In this document: positions 1 to 9,660 of the stretch, piece after piece | How positions within the stretch are numbered: position 1 is the first letter of the stretch | Layout: each line of letters begins with the position of its first letter | Assembly: GCA_029339505.1 (NCBI GenBank) | Contig: JAQISU010000069.1 | Coordinates: 9,202,001-9,266,000 of the forward strand | DNA: 64,000 nt | Origin: Unio delphinus | Taxonomy: Eukaryota; Mollusca; Bivalvia; Unionida; Unionidae | Direction of reading: 5' to 3' | The notes under the pieces: generated by a model | Database searches by the model: none | What the model was told of the DNA's origin: nothing | The model's input: the letters and a program-made list of their open reading frames with translations, nothing else | Translations under genes and position numbers: made by a program

Positions 1-147
1 TTGACTTTTCTCAATCATGCAACCGGGTTTAATTTCATGGGTTGCTTTGATTGGTCGGATTGGCCTTTGAAAATCAGCCCCGTAGTTTCATGTTTGTGAT
101 GTCTGTGCCGTCCCATCATCATTACATCATCATTGAATTATAATCCA

Positions 148-320
148 CCCTTAATTAAGTTAATTAAGTATATGTATACCTACAATCTGAATGGAGATAT
201 ATACGGTATTTGTGCTGTCCTTAATTAAGTTAATTAAGTATATGTATACCTACAATTTGCCACAACACTCGAGTGGAGATATATACGGTATTTGTGCTGT
301 CCTTAATTAAGTATATGTTG
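148..320. repeat. Tandem repeat, 72-82 bp unit, about 2.3 copies
   Basis: The unit begins CCTTAATTAAGTTAATTAAG, continues with a TATGTATACC word, and ends GATATATACGGTATTTGTGC. It occurs at about 148-220 and 220-301, with a shortened third start at 301. The second copy carries about 10 extra bases in its middle. Confidence 0.85.
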
Positions 321-824
321 TGACGTCACCCCAAGCATATGTTCTGGGCGGTCTAAGATGGCGTTTGCCACGTTAGGCCTCCCTTCCGGAGATGTATGTT
401 TCGGGTTTCCTTTGGGCTTACTTGGATGTGAAGGCAACCAAGGAGTTCCAAAGATGTGTTGTCGTATATATGTAACCTCTAGGTCATTTCACGTAAACAT
501 ACCCTCTTGTGATTCTAACCCGTTATTTGACGAGTTAGATTCACTCTTAGGGGAATATGTTTCCGGTGAATGTAAATATAAATGACCTAAAATAAATAAC
601 ATCCATGGATGTAATTAGCTCTCCGTCACATTTGGGTAGCCCCGTATGGTGTTCAAAAATGAATTACCGGCCAAATAGTGTCAAATCGAGATCGAAGAAA
701 TCTCAGAAAAAAAATGAAAATACTCATAGAAAGAACCCTATGAAAGACACAGTGGCCTATATCAAGGGGGCCAAATGACTGATAACCGCTCATCATGGTT
801 GTTATTTATTTTTGTCTGCATTTA

Positions 825-985
825 TATTTATATATACAGACTGAATTTTAAAAAAGATAGTTATATATACAGACTGAATTTTTAAAAAAGATATTTATAT
901 ATACAGACTGAATTTTTAAAAAAGATATTTATATATACAGAATTAATTTTAAAAAATATATTTATATATACAGACTGAATTTTAA
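825..985. repeat. Tandem repeat, about 34 bp unit, 4-5 copies
   Basis: The words ATATATACAGACTGAATTTT and AAAAAAGATATTT alternate four to five times. The array ends just before homology to Polinton copies B and C starts, so it marks the truncated left edge of copy A. Confidence 0.85.
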
Positions 986-1042
986 AAATTTTAACGGCTC
1001 ATTTATTTTTGAAAAATGAATTAGAAATATGTATTATCATAT

Positions 1043-1399
1043 ATGAATTCTGAAATTATGAATAGCATCATAGTTGAAATTGCAAAATTGAAAAATCAGA
1101 ATATTAAATTGTCAGATGGGTTAAATCCTGATCAAATCAAGTCGGATTTTCAGGATATAGAATACGGAGTTAGCACTAACAAGTATATGTTACCAAAGAA
1201 ATATGCACTCATCAAAAAAATTCAAAATTCTATTCGAGACTCTCTTGCATTTTCCAGTGAAGTAGATGTGTTTGTTCCGTTATATACTATCGTGGAAGGA
1301 ATACGAAAAGAATTGGGTAACGAATATGAATTGAAAAAGGAAGTTAATTCTAAAATTAGAATCTTACGAGCGTTAATTCAAGAAAATGAACTATTTTGA
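1043..1399 (+). CDS. Unknown conserved small protein (118 aa)
   Basis: I do not recognise a domain. The protein is charged and probably helical, with a conserved core around FQDIEYGV and KKYALIKKIQNSI. It recurs at the same place in copy B (10200-10560, broken) and copy C (27645-28001, one stop), always upstream of the MVNEAL-type gene, so it is a genuine element gene. Copy A has the only open version. The start is the ATG in the context ATATATGAATTC, and the downstream ATGAAT at residue 6 is an alternative. No signal peptide or membrane segment is visible. Confidence 0.6.
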   Translation: MNSEIMNSIIVEIAKLKNQNIKLSDGLNPDQIKSDFQDIEYGVSTNKYMLPKKYALIKKIQNSIRDSLAFSSEVDVFVPLYTIVEGIRKELGNEYELKKEVNSKIRILRALIQENELF

Positions 1400-1432
1400 T
1401 TGACCGACCCTCAAAAGATTTTGTCAGACAGT

Positions 1433-1451
1433 AAAATCTCCTTGAGATTTT
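1433..1451. repeat. Short palindrome (8-bp arms, 3-nt loop)
   Basis: AAAATCTC - CTT - GAGATTTT just downstream of the small ORF stop, followed by a T-rich run. It could act as a transcript end or may be one of the dispersed palindromes of this element family. Confidence 0.5.
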
Positions 1452-1578
1452 CATTTTTTTGTCATTTTTTGATTGAATCAGTGAAAATATTTCACACTGC
1501 GAAAATAAAAATATTTCACAGCAATAAAAAATTGGACCGTTAAGGATGGAATCATCGATGGGAAAAATTGTTTTACAA

Positions 1579-1605
1579 TTGAAAAATGGTTTCTGATTTC
1601 AAATA
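1579..1605 (+). promoter_or_regulatory. Conserved leader immediately upstream of ATG
   Basis: A 27-base leader beginning TTGAAAAATGG and ending GATTTCAAATA runs straight into the start ATG. Near-identical leaders precede the same gene in B (to 10864) and C (to 28305), and also the pVI-like gene in B (to 11966) and C (to 29363). TTGAAA and TTTCAA form an imperfect inverted repeat. A late-promoter role is inference. Confidence 0.5.
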
Positions 1606-2639
1606 ATGGTCAATGAAGCATTAACGACCCGATTGGCTCGTGAGCGACTAGATGCAATTAAGAAATTTATACCAATTCGCGACTCTGTCAGGAATAAACT
1701 GCAACAACGACAGAGTTTACAAACTGATTTTGCTCTGGGGTCTGAAGAGTTGTTTAAACCAGTAACCACAGCAACGAAAGGGGTAGAGCGTGCTTTACTG
1801 GGAGATGGTCCCGAGACGGGAAAATCTGTTATTGGTGAACTTGAAAAACTAGCAGCGAAAACTGAACAAACTGAAAAAAATGATCCGAAAAAAACGACTG
1901 TTTCTCTGTTGAATAAATTTACTGATCATGCTAAAATATTAATAAAAAAACCTATTTTATTGAAATCAAAGGATTATCAAGCCTTTGGTAATTTTGCTGC
2001 TCAAAGCTATAATTCAAAAAAAGATTTTTTAAAGGACGAGTATAAAAATGATAGAATATCAAGTAATGATTGGTTCGATTATTTCTATAAACTAAATAAA
2101 GGGATCGGTCGTTTGAATAAGGATGAGATAGAATACAAGGAATTTAAAAAGGGAATTAGTAATTATAAAAGAGAACAAATAGAAGAACGACAACGAGAAA
2201 TAGAAGAACGGCAAGAACTAAAACGTCAAACACAAACACGTAGACAAACAAGAAGACAAAAAAAACAACAACTACCACCTGATGATGATGATGATTTAGA
2301 AGAACGACGTCAAACACCAACACGGAGACAAAAAAACAAGAAGACCCTAATGATGATTATTTACAAGAAACGAATTTATAAAAGCTAGATGAAGCAGCTG
2401 GTTATAGCGGAAGTGGACTGCAAAATCCAAGAATTGGAAACACTTGTCCTGATAGTGTTATCAATGATATATCACGATTAGATGTTCTTGTAGGAGGATT
2501 CCGAGCTGGAAATAACTCTCCAGAAATAATTAATGAAGCAGCTGATATCTGTAGACGGTTATTTGCCGGCGGTATCATGGATATCAAAACATATCGAGAT
2601 TTCATTGACGAGTTAGCAAATGGGTATCATAGTGATTAA
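1606..2639 (+). pseudogene. Conserved structural-module protein of unknown function (MVNEAL family), frameshifted
   Basis: The N-terminus (MVNEALTTRLARERLDAIKK, then ELFKPVTTATK) is near-identical in all three copies and is a family I associate with Polinton capsid gene clusters; its function is unknown to me. The middle is variable and lysine/glutamine-rich. The conserved C-terminal block (DISRLDVLVGGFRAGNN, then ICRRLF and TYRDFI) lies at about 2400-2636 in another frame. The frame changes at an A7 run (about 2332-2338), and a TAA at 2379-2381 stands where copy C has GAA. The open N-terminal part ends at 2388. Confidence 0.65.
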
Positions 2640-2672
2640 ATAACAATTGAAAACACTATTGTTTTTATAATA

Positions 2673-3104
2673 ATGATCATCCATTACAATCATGATAAAC
2701 CAACCCTCGTCTATGTAGTTAATTCACGGTTTCCAGTTTATAAAGCATACTATGGAGATGGCCTCGGCAATACCATTTTAGGATTCTTTTCAAGAATGGC
2801 CCCAAAAGTGATGCCGTTAGCTAAACAATTATCAATGAAAGCCATTGATGTTATTCGTGATAAGGGTATTAGTACTGTTGGAGATCTTGCCGGGAAAGCG
2901 TTTTCAACTGCGAAGGATAAAATAACGTCATTAGTGAGGCGAAAAAAGAAACCGTTACCGTCTACAGAAGAAATGCCTGCAAGTGTTAGTAAAATAATAA
3001 ATAACGCAGTAGATGAAAAACTAGCGTCGATGGTAAATCAAGGGGACCAAAGCAATATTGCAAACATGATAGCGGGAAGTGGCTTTAAAAAACTACGTCA
3101 ATGA
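2673..3104 (+). CDS. pVI-like membrane-active minor capsid/core protein
   Basis: A 143-residue basic protein. After a YYGDGLGN glycine turn it has a long amphipathic alanine/lysine helix (residues about 28-80) and a cluster RRKKK, ending with a conserved GSGFKK tail. Such small basic amphipathic proteins next to the capsid gene resemble adenovirus pVI/pX-type proteins that bind capsid or membrane; the match is by character and position, not by a diagnostic motif. It lies between the MVNEAL gene and the major capsid gene in A, B and C and is intact in all three. Confidence 0.55.
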   Translation: MIIHYNHDKPTLVYVVNSRFPVYKAYYGDGLGNTILGFFSRMAPKVMPLAKQLSMKAIDVIRDKGISTVGDLAGKAFSTAKDKITSLVRRKKKPLPSTEEMPASVSKIINNAVDEKLASMVNQGDQSNIANMIAGSGFKKLRQ

Positions 3105-3166
3105 AATCCTATGGATTTTCACGCTAGCGTTTTTCACGATGAAAATGGAAAATCGTTTACGATTTT
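3103..3166. repeat. Cluster of three short palindromes
   Basis: AAATCC-TAT-GGATTT (3103-3117), ACGCTAGCGT (3121-3130) and AAAATCG-TTTA-CGATTTT (3149-3166) lie in a row between the pVI-like gene and the capsid gene. Copies B and C have only a short AAATCGCGATTT palindrome in this spacer. Confidence 0.8.
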
Positions 3167-3195
3167 ACTATTTAGACTCTGATAAATAGAATAAA

Positions 3196-4668
3196 ATGTT
3201 CAAAAGGTCACCTGATCCAGCATTTGATATGGATGCCCCAGTTGGCAAGAATGATTCTGTACGCGATTTTCAATTTTATTCTTATCACGCAGTACAACCA
3301 GATCTCCGATCGCGAATTGAACTTCAAGTTCATGATACCAGTAAATATTTTCTACCGTGTGAGGCATTTATTGAAGTAGAATGAGAACTTGTAACAAATG
3401 ATGCTGCACATAATGATCCACCATATGACATTAACTCAAATGTCCGAGTTGGTTTTGTTAATAACGGCATCATGGCGTTATTTGAAAGCGCTAGATATCT
3501 CATTGATGGAAAAGAAATTGAATCCATTGACCGTGAAGTTGATATGGCCACAACAATCATAGGGTTAGCGAGATATTCTGATGATTATACAAGATCAGCG
3601 GGTCCATCTATGATGTTTGCAAAGGATACCTCTGATACCGCTGATCACCTTCAATTCATTAAAGTGTTAGCAGCACATGGTACTGCAGAAGTAAATCAGG
3701 GGGAAGCAGCTAATCCAGAACGTCGAGCTAGACCCGGAGCTGCGTTTGATATTCTCGGAGGCGTTAATGGTAATCTCAATTTAGGATTTGCAACACGCGT
3801 AGCAACGTTGCATGGGCAGCGTCGACGATTTTCATGTGCGATTCCACTGCATCATATATTTGGATTCTGTAGAAACGTCCGAAAAGTTATTTATGGAGCC
3901 AAACACACAATAGCACTCGTGAGAAAGGGTACTGATGATGATGCAATCTGGCGTAATGCTGGGGTTGCTCCCGGTAAAGTCATTTTAACAAAACTATCAT
4001 TATGGATGCCAGTGTTAACTCCATCAATCACAGAAGAACAGCGACTACTATCATTTATGGACCAAGGAGGAAAGTCGTTGTTGAGTTGGTTATCAGTGAC
4101 TACGGATATTAAACTGGGTAATGTTGATGGTACATTCACATGGCACCTGACATCAAAACAAGGGGTTTCAGCTCCACGTCATATATTTATTGCGTTACAG
4201 AATGCTGCGCGAGTTGGTAATCAAGAACGAAGTCATATGATATTTGATCAGTTAGGTGTTAATGAAGTCTCGCTGAGAATAAACGGACAGCAGGAACCAT
4301 CCTAGGATATACAACTTGATTACGGTCAGAATCATATTGCACGCGTGTATCATAACCTGTTGTCATTTATGGCACGTGATCTAAATGTGGATACCGGTTT
4401 GCAAATATCACAATTGGATTTTAAAAGTCTGTATCCGATTTATTACTTTTCGTTGGAACATCTTGACTTGATGAGACAATCTGTCGTTGATATACACTTC
4501 AGAGCCCGTGTAACCCGTTCGACTGGTCCAGCAGCAGTTGCTGGGGTACCTCCTATCCTTATCCCGAATTATAGAGCGGTTGCTGTCATTCTCAGTGATA
4601 AATCAATGTTACTTGAAGGTGTTGGAGGAAGAATGAGAGTGGTAGATGCCCCAGTAGAAAATCTTTGA
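3196..4668 (+). pseudogene. Double-jelly-roll major capsid protein, two nonsense codons
   Basis: About 490 codons in one frame, aligning end to end with B (12460-13923) and C (29857-31269). Conserved blocks include HDTSKYFLPCEAFIEVE, IPLHHIFGFCRNVRKVIYG, LTKLSLWMPVLTP and a C-terminal FRARV...YRAVAVILSDKS. The IPL-HIFGF core and the neighbouring protease, pX and penton genes fit the Polinton/adintovirus double-jelly-roll capsid family. TGA at 3382-3384 replaces GGA, and TAG at 4303-4305 replaces GAG. There is no frameshift, so damage is recent or tolerated. Confidence 0.75.
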
Positions 4669-4812
4669 TTGATTTTCTCGATTTTTCATTGAATTAGAAT
4701 CAATCTATTATGTATAATGTCATATAGTGATGCCCCAGTAGAAAATCTTTGATTGATTTTCTCGATTTTTCATTGAATTAGAATCAATCTATTATGTATA
4801 ATGTCATATAGT
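4645..4812 (+). repeat. 84-bp tandem duplication spanning capsid 3' end and pX-like start
   Basis: The block starting GATGCCCCAGTAGAAAATC at 4645 is repeated from 4729. It includes the last capsid codons, the spacer and the first codons of the pX-like gene, so that start exists twice (4717 and 4801). B and C have one copy. Confidence 0.9.
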
Positions 4813-5295
4813 GTTATTAGTGTTGCGTTAACTCCTGGTCAAATCAAAAAATTGCAATCAGAATCGGCTAAAAAATGTGGAACCACAATCACGTTGAAAC
4901 CTAATCAAATGACTGGTGGTGAAAATAAATTATCGCTGACAACTCGTCAGGTGAAACATTTCAATGATGCTTTCAAGGATAAAAAAGGTGTTCAGATTAC
5001 TCTTTCTGCGGCTGCTATCAAAAATATGATTAAAACAGGCGGTATATTTCCATTGTTAGCTGCAATACCAGCATTGATTGCAGCAGCAGCCCCAGCGGTG
5101 GCTAAAGCAGCGGCGTTAGGAGCCGTTGGTACTGCAGCAGGAATGGCGTTGAAAAAGGCAGCTGGACAAGGATACAAAAAAAAGAGACGATCCGTTCACG
5201 GATTGGGTCTAAGACTACCAGGAACCCCGTATTCGTGGTACAGCGGGAGATCCGTTCACGGATCAGGCCTGAGACTACCAGGAACGGTTTATTAA
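4801..5295 (+). CDS. pX-like hydrophobic core protein
   Basis: A 164-residue protein in three parts. First is a region (LTPGQIKKLQ...ITLKPNQMTGG) that looks like two copies of a short beta/helix unit (the second KLSLTTRQVKHFN...GVQITLSAAAIK). Then comes a strongly hydrophobic alanine-rich segment, about residues 78-115 (GGIFPLLAAIPALIAAAAPA), and finally a basic tail with two copies of LRLPGT. This architecture is typical of pX-like proteins in adintoviruses and related small DNA viruses, where it is thought to act on membrane or genome. It lies between capsid and protease and is conserved in B and C. Confidence 0.65.
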   Translation: MSYSVISVALTPGQIKKLQSESAKKCGTTITLKPNQMTGGENKLSLTTRQVKHFNDAFKDKKGVQITLSAAAIKNMIKTGGIFPLLAAIPALIAAAAPAVAKAAALGAVGTAAGMALKKAAGQGYKKKRRSVHGLGLRLPGTPYSWYSGRSVHGSGLRLPGTVY

Positions 5296-5336
5296 TTCAG
5301 AAATCTTCGATGGTTCCCAAATCTTCGATGGTTCCA

Positions 5337-5774
5337 ATGTCCAATTTTGATTTAATGAATGCGGCTAAAAAACTAGTGATTAAAAATTTCAGAGGTGCTT
5401 TTATGAAAGATCAATTACCACATCAACCAAACAAAACTGAAACAGGTATTATTAATCTCGATAACAGCACCAGACCTGGAACTCACTGGGTTGCATACGC
5501 TATTGATCCACGTGGGATTGTCTATTTTGATTCATATGGATTAGCCCCACCAAAAGAGTTTATGCGTTATATAAAAACCCTTCCAATGAAGACTTGGTAT
5601 TCTACGCTACCAACACAACAAATCAATGACCCACCAATATGCGGCAGTGAAGTATTAAATGTCCTTGACGATATTTCTAACTCCTTGGGTAACCCAAGGG
5701 GGAAACCACCTCATATTGTCGTAAATGACTACACCAGCAATCGCTTTTTAGAGAGAGAAAGAGTTTTACAATAA
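5337..5774 (+). CDS. Adenain-like cysteine protease
   Basis: Carries the adenovirus-protease triad in order: His in GTHWVAY, Asp in YFDSYG, and Cys in PPICGSE with an upstream Gln (TQQ) for the oxyanion hole. The likely job is maturation cleavage of capsid and core proteins inside the particle. The start MSNFDLM is chosen because copies B and C begin there; the frame is open further upstream from 5235, overlapping the pX-like gene. It ends one base before the spike ATG at 5776. Length (about 145 aa) is short compared with adenain (about 200 aa). Confidence 0.8.
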   Translation: MSNFDLMNAAKKLVIKNFRGAFMKDQLPHQPNKTETGIINLDNSTRPGTHWVAYAIDPRGIVYFDSYGLAPPKEFMRYIKTLPMKTWYSTLPTQQINDPPICGSEVLNVLDDISNSLGNPRGKPPHIVVNDYTSNRFLERERVLQ

Positions 5775-5775
5775 C

Positions 5776-6726
5776 ATGATTGATATTTGGGGAAGACATC
5801 TGAAACCCAAACCCGATGACACTGCAACCCCTGATTCTATCAAGGATATAACAAAAAAAATTAAAGATGAAATAGCTGAGACGTTGAATTTAGAAAGTGT
5901 TGAACCGAACGAAATTGTTGTATTTCAAGATCGCCAGGGTAAATTGAAATCTAGTAATATTTCTCTGGATGATATTTTAGTTAAACAACAAAACGCAATC
6001 GAGAACACCGTTGCGCTATTTTCCGATCAGGGTAAATTGAAAACCAGTAATATTTCTCTGGATGATATTTTAGTTAAACAACAAAACGCAATCGAGAACA
6101 CCGTTGCGCTATTTTCCGATCAGGGTAAACTCAAACCGGGTGTACTCGTTTCGACGATTACAGATCGATTAAAAATTCTCAACGATGAGTTAAACAATTA
6201 TGTGGTTGTACTAACAACACTTGAATCTAGAATTGAAGAACACATAAAACAGTTTACCGCATTTCGTAGAAATATCATTGATAAATTTATTGGAACTACA
6301 TTCGATAAAATTGAACTAAAACTCCCTGATATTAAAAAATCCATCGATGAGACGAAAACTTTCATCGAAGCCGTCAAAGGTGATTTTTCGAGGATGATAA
6401 CAATCATTGAAAAAACAAAAATTCCTCATGAGAAAACCAACAACGTGGTATACACAATCCAACACGGATCATTGGAGTGGTCATCTACAAACAACAAATT
6501 AGATATCACTGCAACCGTTAAAGGTATTTATCGATTAACACTAGTAGCACCATTAACTAAATTTAATATATCATCGTCGAGTTCATCCGGGGTCAATAAT
6601 ACGATTTCAACGATCATCGACAAGGATACAACTGAAAAGTTCACTATAACATATACTGATAAAAGTTTGACTAAGGCTTCAGTAACCTGGTATGTGGAAT
6701 TCGTAGCGGATTTAAGTAAATCGTAA
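5776..6726 (+). CDS. Spike/fibre-like coiled-coil protein
   Basis: 316 residues. The N-terminus MIDIWGR.LKPKPD is conserved in all copies. A 31-residue unit (QGKLKTSNISLDDILVKQ to ALFSD) is tandemly repeated (93-bp units at about 5937-6029 and 6030-6122), followed by a predicted coiled coil (about 115-225) and a beta-rich serine-containing head ending WYVEFVADLS. An N-terminal anchor, repeated shaft and C-terminal head suggest a trimeric fibre or spike; this is inference from shape and position. Copy C has a different, longer shaft (32279-33808). Confidence 0.5.
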   Translation: MIDIWGRHLKPKPDDTATPDSIKDITKKIKDEIAETLNLESVEPNEIVVFQDRQGKLKSSNISLDDILVKQQNAIENTVALFSDQGKLKTSNISLDDILVKQQNAIENTVALFSDQGKLKPGVLVSTITDRLKILNDELNNYVVVLTTLESRIEEHIKQFTAFRRNIIDKFIGTTFDKIELKLPDIKKSIDETKTFIEAVKGDFSRMITIIEKTKIPHEKTNNVVYTIQHGSLEWSSTNNKLDITATVKGIYRLTLVAPLTKFNISSSSSSGVNNTISTIIDKDTTEKFTITYTDKSLTKASVTWYVEFVADLSKS

Positions 6727-6755
6727 TTGAAAACGATAGCGTATTTAAAATAAAA

Positions 6756-7436
6756 ATGATTTCATCATCGCAATATCGCTATGATCAGGTCAGAGAATAT
6801 CAAACTAGACTCAAAACCCTGTCTGAGGAGTATGCAATGAAAATTAAAAAATATCGCAGGAGAATTACCGCAATTGATGTTACTGTGTACACTGTGAGTG
6901 GTGTAATCACCGGAGCCGGTATTATACTGTCTTCAGTGACAATGATGGCCCCGATAGCTGTTCCAATTTGCATTTTTGCGGCAACAACAATCGCTGGAAT
7001 AATTTCAATAATCACAAAAAAAATATCCTCATGCAGCCAACGGAAACTACAAGACTACATAATTCAATTTCATGTTGTGTCCACTGCATACTCGCAATTA
7101 TCCTCATTGATATCGTCATCGCTCGATGATACAATTATATCAGAGAGTGAGTTTTCAGCGATGGTAGATATATATGATTCTGCGATGTCAAAATTAGAAG
7201 TACAAAAACATGAGTATAATAACAATGACAACACAGATGGAATTACTTCAACAAATAGTGGAGAACACAAACCCAGTACAAACAAGCATGATCTCAATAA
7301 CCTCAAGGAATCCAGAATTCAGTGTGAATTTCCCCTCTCCGGTCCCAGTGAAGGAGATAGCGCTAGCAAAATTACGAGTATACCACAGTTGGCCAAATAT
7401 TCGGTCAAAATCATTTGGTGGTCAACAACCGAATAA
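6756..7436 (+). CDS. Two-helix membrane protein of the Polinton structural module
   Basis: A charged coiled N-terminus (residues 1-40) is followed by two hydrophobic segments (about 43-62 and 65-85, VIPICIFAATT-like character), a KKISSCSQ stretch and a helical C-terminal part with SEFSAMVDIYDSAMSKLE. I know this organisation as an uncharacterised protein recurring in Polinton clusters next to the penton gene. The open frame runs on over the penton start (7225) for about 210 bases in another frame; the true end is uncertain. B (15924-16469, one TGA) and C (33867-34413, frameshifted) are homologues. Confidence 0.55.
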   Translation: MISSSQYRYDQVREYQTRLKTLSEEYAMKIKKYRRRITAIDVTVYTVSGVITGAGIILSSVTMMAPIAVPICIFAATTIAGIISIITKKISSCSQRKLQDYIIQFHVVSTAYSQLSSLISSSLDDTIISESEFSAMVDIYDSAMSKLEVQKHEYNNNDNTDGITSTNSGEHKPSTNKHDLNNLKESRIQCEFPLSGPSEGDSASKITSIPQLAKYSVKIIWWSTTE

Positions 7437-8595
7437 TTCCTTGGTATTTGCAAATAAGAATAAACCCGACGGAACCCCAGACTGGAATGTTGTTTCCATA
7501 CCAACCGGATCATACCAAATCGAACAAATCAATAATGAATTCGCGCGTAGAATAAAATCGATTACTGGAGTAGAGTCAAAAATCGCTATAACAGTTCATG
7601 AACCAACACTATCATTTGCCATTTAAATAAGCACAGAGGGTTATGTCGTAGATATCTATCAAAGTTCTATTAGAACCGTACTAGGATTGCCTGAAATCCC
7701 ACCAGGGGGGGGGGGGGAAACCGTTGTATCACCCGAACCTCAAAAAACCGATTATATCACCGACAGAATAAAACCTGATAATCCAATAAAAAGCTATAAA
7801 TAGTTCAGTGTACCAATAGAGTTTTTGGGGTTAGGATACGAACATAGGGCGGAGGGTGGACCATTGCAGGGATATTATTTTGTTAACGAACCTAAAATCA
7901 TTGAAAATTTCACAGCGATGTATAATGATTTTTTACTGTTGTTAATATCTCTTAAATCCGGCTCTCTCACCCGAGATGAATTTATCAGCGTCGTAGAAAC
8001 ATGTAACAAAATTATCGACGATATGGAAACATTTAATTTACGAATTATTCGATTTATACTCGATCATGAAAACCACACATCGAGAATAAGATTTGCAACA
8101 GACTATAAGATCCGCATTGAAGATATTCCAACATTTAAACTACCAGGATATAACGTACCAAAAATAAAAAAAATTCTTAACTACGTCATCGATGTTGAAT
8201 TTAAAATAATTTATGATGCATGGAAGAAAACAGCACCACAACCAACTATCCTCAAACATAATAATGACCCAGACGGTGGCGGTAGGCATATTGCTCCGTT
8301 CAACGTGAATATTTCATCGGTGATTGCGCTCAATTTAGTGTGTGATGTGATCGAAGGAAGCTATCAAATAAATCTAGAACGATCAAATCAAGCTCAGCAG
8401 GGGTATATTTTGTATTCATTTGCACCAATAGCTCCTCTAGGGTTTTTAATAATTGAATCCCCGGTGAATCCAGTCTATATGCGATGTCATAATAATTCAT
8501 TAACCAGAATTAATTTCAAACTCACTGACCAGTCTAATAATCTGATTGATTTACAAGAGGAGGTTTTACAAATTAGTCTATTTGTGAAATCCTGA
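7225..8595 (+). pseudogene. Penton-like minor capsid protein, two stops and a G13 tract
   Basis: The N-terminal half carries ALAKLRVYHSWPNIRS, IPTGSYQIEQINNEF and the block ending SSIRTVLG; the C-terminal half carries NNDPDGGGRHIAPFNVNIS and CDVIEGSYQ. These are hallmarks I associate with Polinton/adintovirus penton (single-jelly-roll) proteins. The frame is broken by TAA at 7624-7626 and TAG at 7801-7803. A run of 13 G at about 7705-7717 replaces a G5 in copy B. Copy B (16541-17917) is open throughout. Confidence 0.7.
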
Positions 8596-8689
8596 AAGGA
8601 TTTTCGTCCTAAGGACTTTCATCTTGAAAGGATTTTCGTCGTAGTAAGGACTTGATAAAATATTCGGTTAACCTAGAACTGAAAGTTCT

Positions 8690-8859
8690 AGCAGCAGAGA
8701 GGGTGAGTGACAATGACGTTGCGACATTTTATGATTCGCGAATGCGAATCTCATGTTTTCAGACTCATTTTTTTCGCGAGAAGGGTCTAGTGTTATTTCG
8801 AGGGGGTATAATCAAAAATAAAAACAAAAAATGTTGTAGGATTCACCCTCTCTACTGCT
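8690..8859. repeat. Right terminal inverted repeat of copy A
   Basis: Starts AGCAGCAGAGAGGGTG at 8690 and ends with CACCCTCTCTACTGCT, i.e. the inner and outer edges are inverted copies of the same 16-mer. At 170 bp it is shorter than in C (228 bp). The matching left repeat is not in the window. Confidence 0.85.
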
Positions 8860-8862
8860 TCT

Positions 8863-9241
8863 TGGAAGTTTTTTTTTGGTTTATCGAGATTAAATTTAGG
8901 ACTCATTTTTAATAATCTCTTAAACTCTTTCATGTTTCCGTCTCTTGGACGTTTGTTACGTTTTTTGGTTTATCGAAATTAAATTTAGGACTAATTTTTA
9001 ATAATCTCTTAAACTCTTTCATGTTTCCGTCTCTTGGACGTTTGTTACGTTTTTTTGGTTTATCGAGATTAAATTTAGGACTAATTTTTAATAATCTCTT
9101 AAACTCTTTCATGTTTCCGTCTCTTGGACGTTTTTTGGGTCTATCGATATTAAATTTAGGACTAATTTTTAATAATCTCTTAAACTCCTTATCAGCATTG
9201 AATTCAGCATTTTTCGAAGGCGTTCTCCTTAATTCCCTCAT
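8863..9241 (-). pseudogene. Tandem-repeat N-terminal domain of the polymerase block, truncated
   Basis: On the minus strand from the ATG at 9239-9241 the protein consists of 26-31-residue units of the form KEFKRLLKISPKFNLDKPKK followed by RPRDGN. About three and a half units are visible before the right end of copy A interrupts it. The frame shifts once near 8955 relative to the regular unit. It corresponds to 26050-26691 in copy C. Lysine/arginine-rich repeats suggest nucleic-acid binding, but the function is unknown. Confidence 0.6.
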
Positions 9242-9265
9242 GCTATAATTAAAACAAGCATTTAA

Positions 9266-9646
9266 ATGAAGAATTTATATATAATGAATCACTGCAAGTG
9301 GCTTATGATTGGATCAGTAACCCCGTGTAACAAATCATGCAGAAATGAGTTTAGTGGGTATCATATGCAAAGCTATCGTCGTGGAAGCCTTGGTCCGTTA
9401 CCTTGTATTCTATGTGGAGTTGGGGTCAGGGGAAAATCTCAGTTGTGTCTAAATTGCGGTGGTAAGCGATACAGGGAATTGAAGCGTTATTATGATAAAA
9501 GAATAAAAAATGGACAATCAATCAGAAATTTTGACCCTGAAAAGGTCCTTGACCCTGACAACATCAAGGATAAAATCATAAGAACCCCTCAAGACTACAT
9601 TGAAAGATTCATTATTGAACCAAACAATGAATTAGACAAACAATAG
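9266..9646 (+). CDS. Small Cys-rich (zinc-binding) protein
   Basis: 126 residues. Cysteines occur as NHCKW, TPCNKSCRNEF, and two CxxC knuckles (LPCILCGVG and QLCLNCGGK), a pattern that should bind two zinc ions. A basic region KRYRELKRYYDKR follows. The second Met (MNHCKW) may be the real start. It is divergently transcribed from the repeat/polymerase block with about 25-40 bp between starts, so the two share a promoter region. Copy C (26716-27096) is nearly identical. A regulatory or DNA-binding role is only a guess. Confidence 0.6.
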   Translation: MKNLYIMNHCKWLMIGSVTPCNKSCRNEFSGYHMQSYRRGSLGPLPCILCGVGVRGKSQLCLNCGGKRYRELKRYYDKRIKNGQSIRNFDPEKVLDPDNIKDKIIRTPQDYIERFIIEPNNELDKQ

Positions 9647-9660
9647 TATTATGTATACGA

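Larger units (their letters stand above)
1..1004. other. Flanking non-element DNA left of Polinton copy A
   Basis: No gene is supported here. An open frame at 358-585 is short, resembles nothing I know, and has no homologue in the other copies. The stretch holds two tandem-repeat blocks, listed separately. It does not match copies B or C, so copy A is truncated at its left side at about position 1005. Confidence 0.6.
1005..8859 (+). mobile_element. Polinton/Maverick copy A (right-hand structural half only)
   Basis: Collinear with the structural half of full-length copy C: unknown small ORF, MVNEAL-type protein, pVI-like, major capsid, pX-like, protease, spike, membrane protein, penton, then a right terminal repeat ending at 8859. 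The ATPase, PLA2, integrase, polymerase, Cys-rich and HNH genes are absent. Its right end directly abuts the interior of copy B's repeat-protein gene, which suggests A inserted into B. Several genes carry stops, so it is non-autonomous. Confidence 0.85.

Noticed and set aside
358..585. Small protein at the window start
   Set aside because: Short, no homologue in the other copies, no domain and no supporting context.
148..985. CRISPR-like array
   Set aside because: Repeat units are contiguous and AT-rich without unique spacers, and the DNA is eukaryotic.
7705..7717. G13 tract as a programmed slippage site in the penton gene
   Set aside because: It occurs only in copy A, between two stop codons, so simple expansion in a dead gene is more likely.
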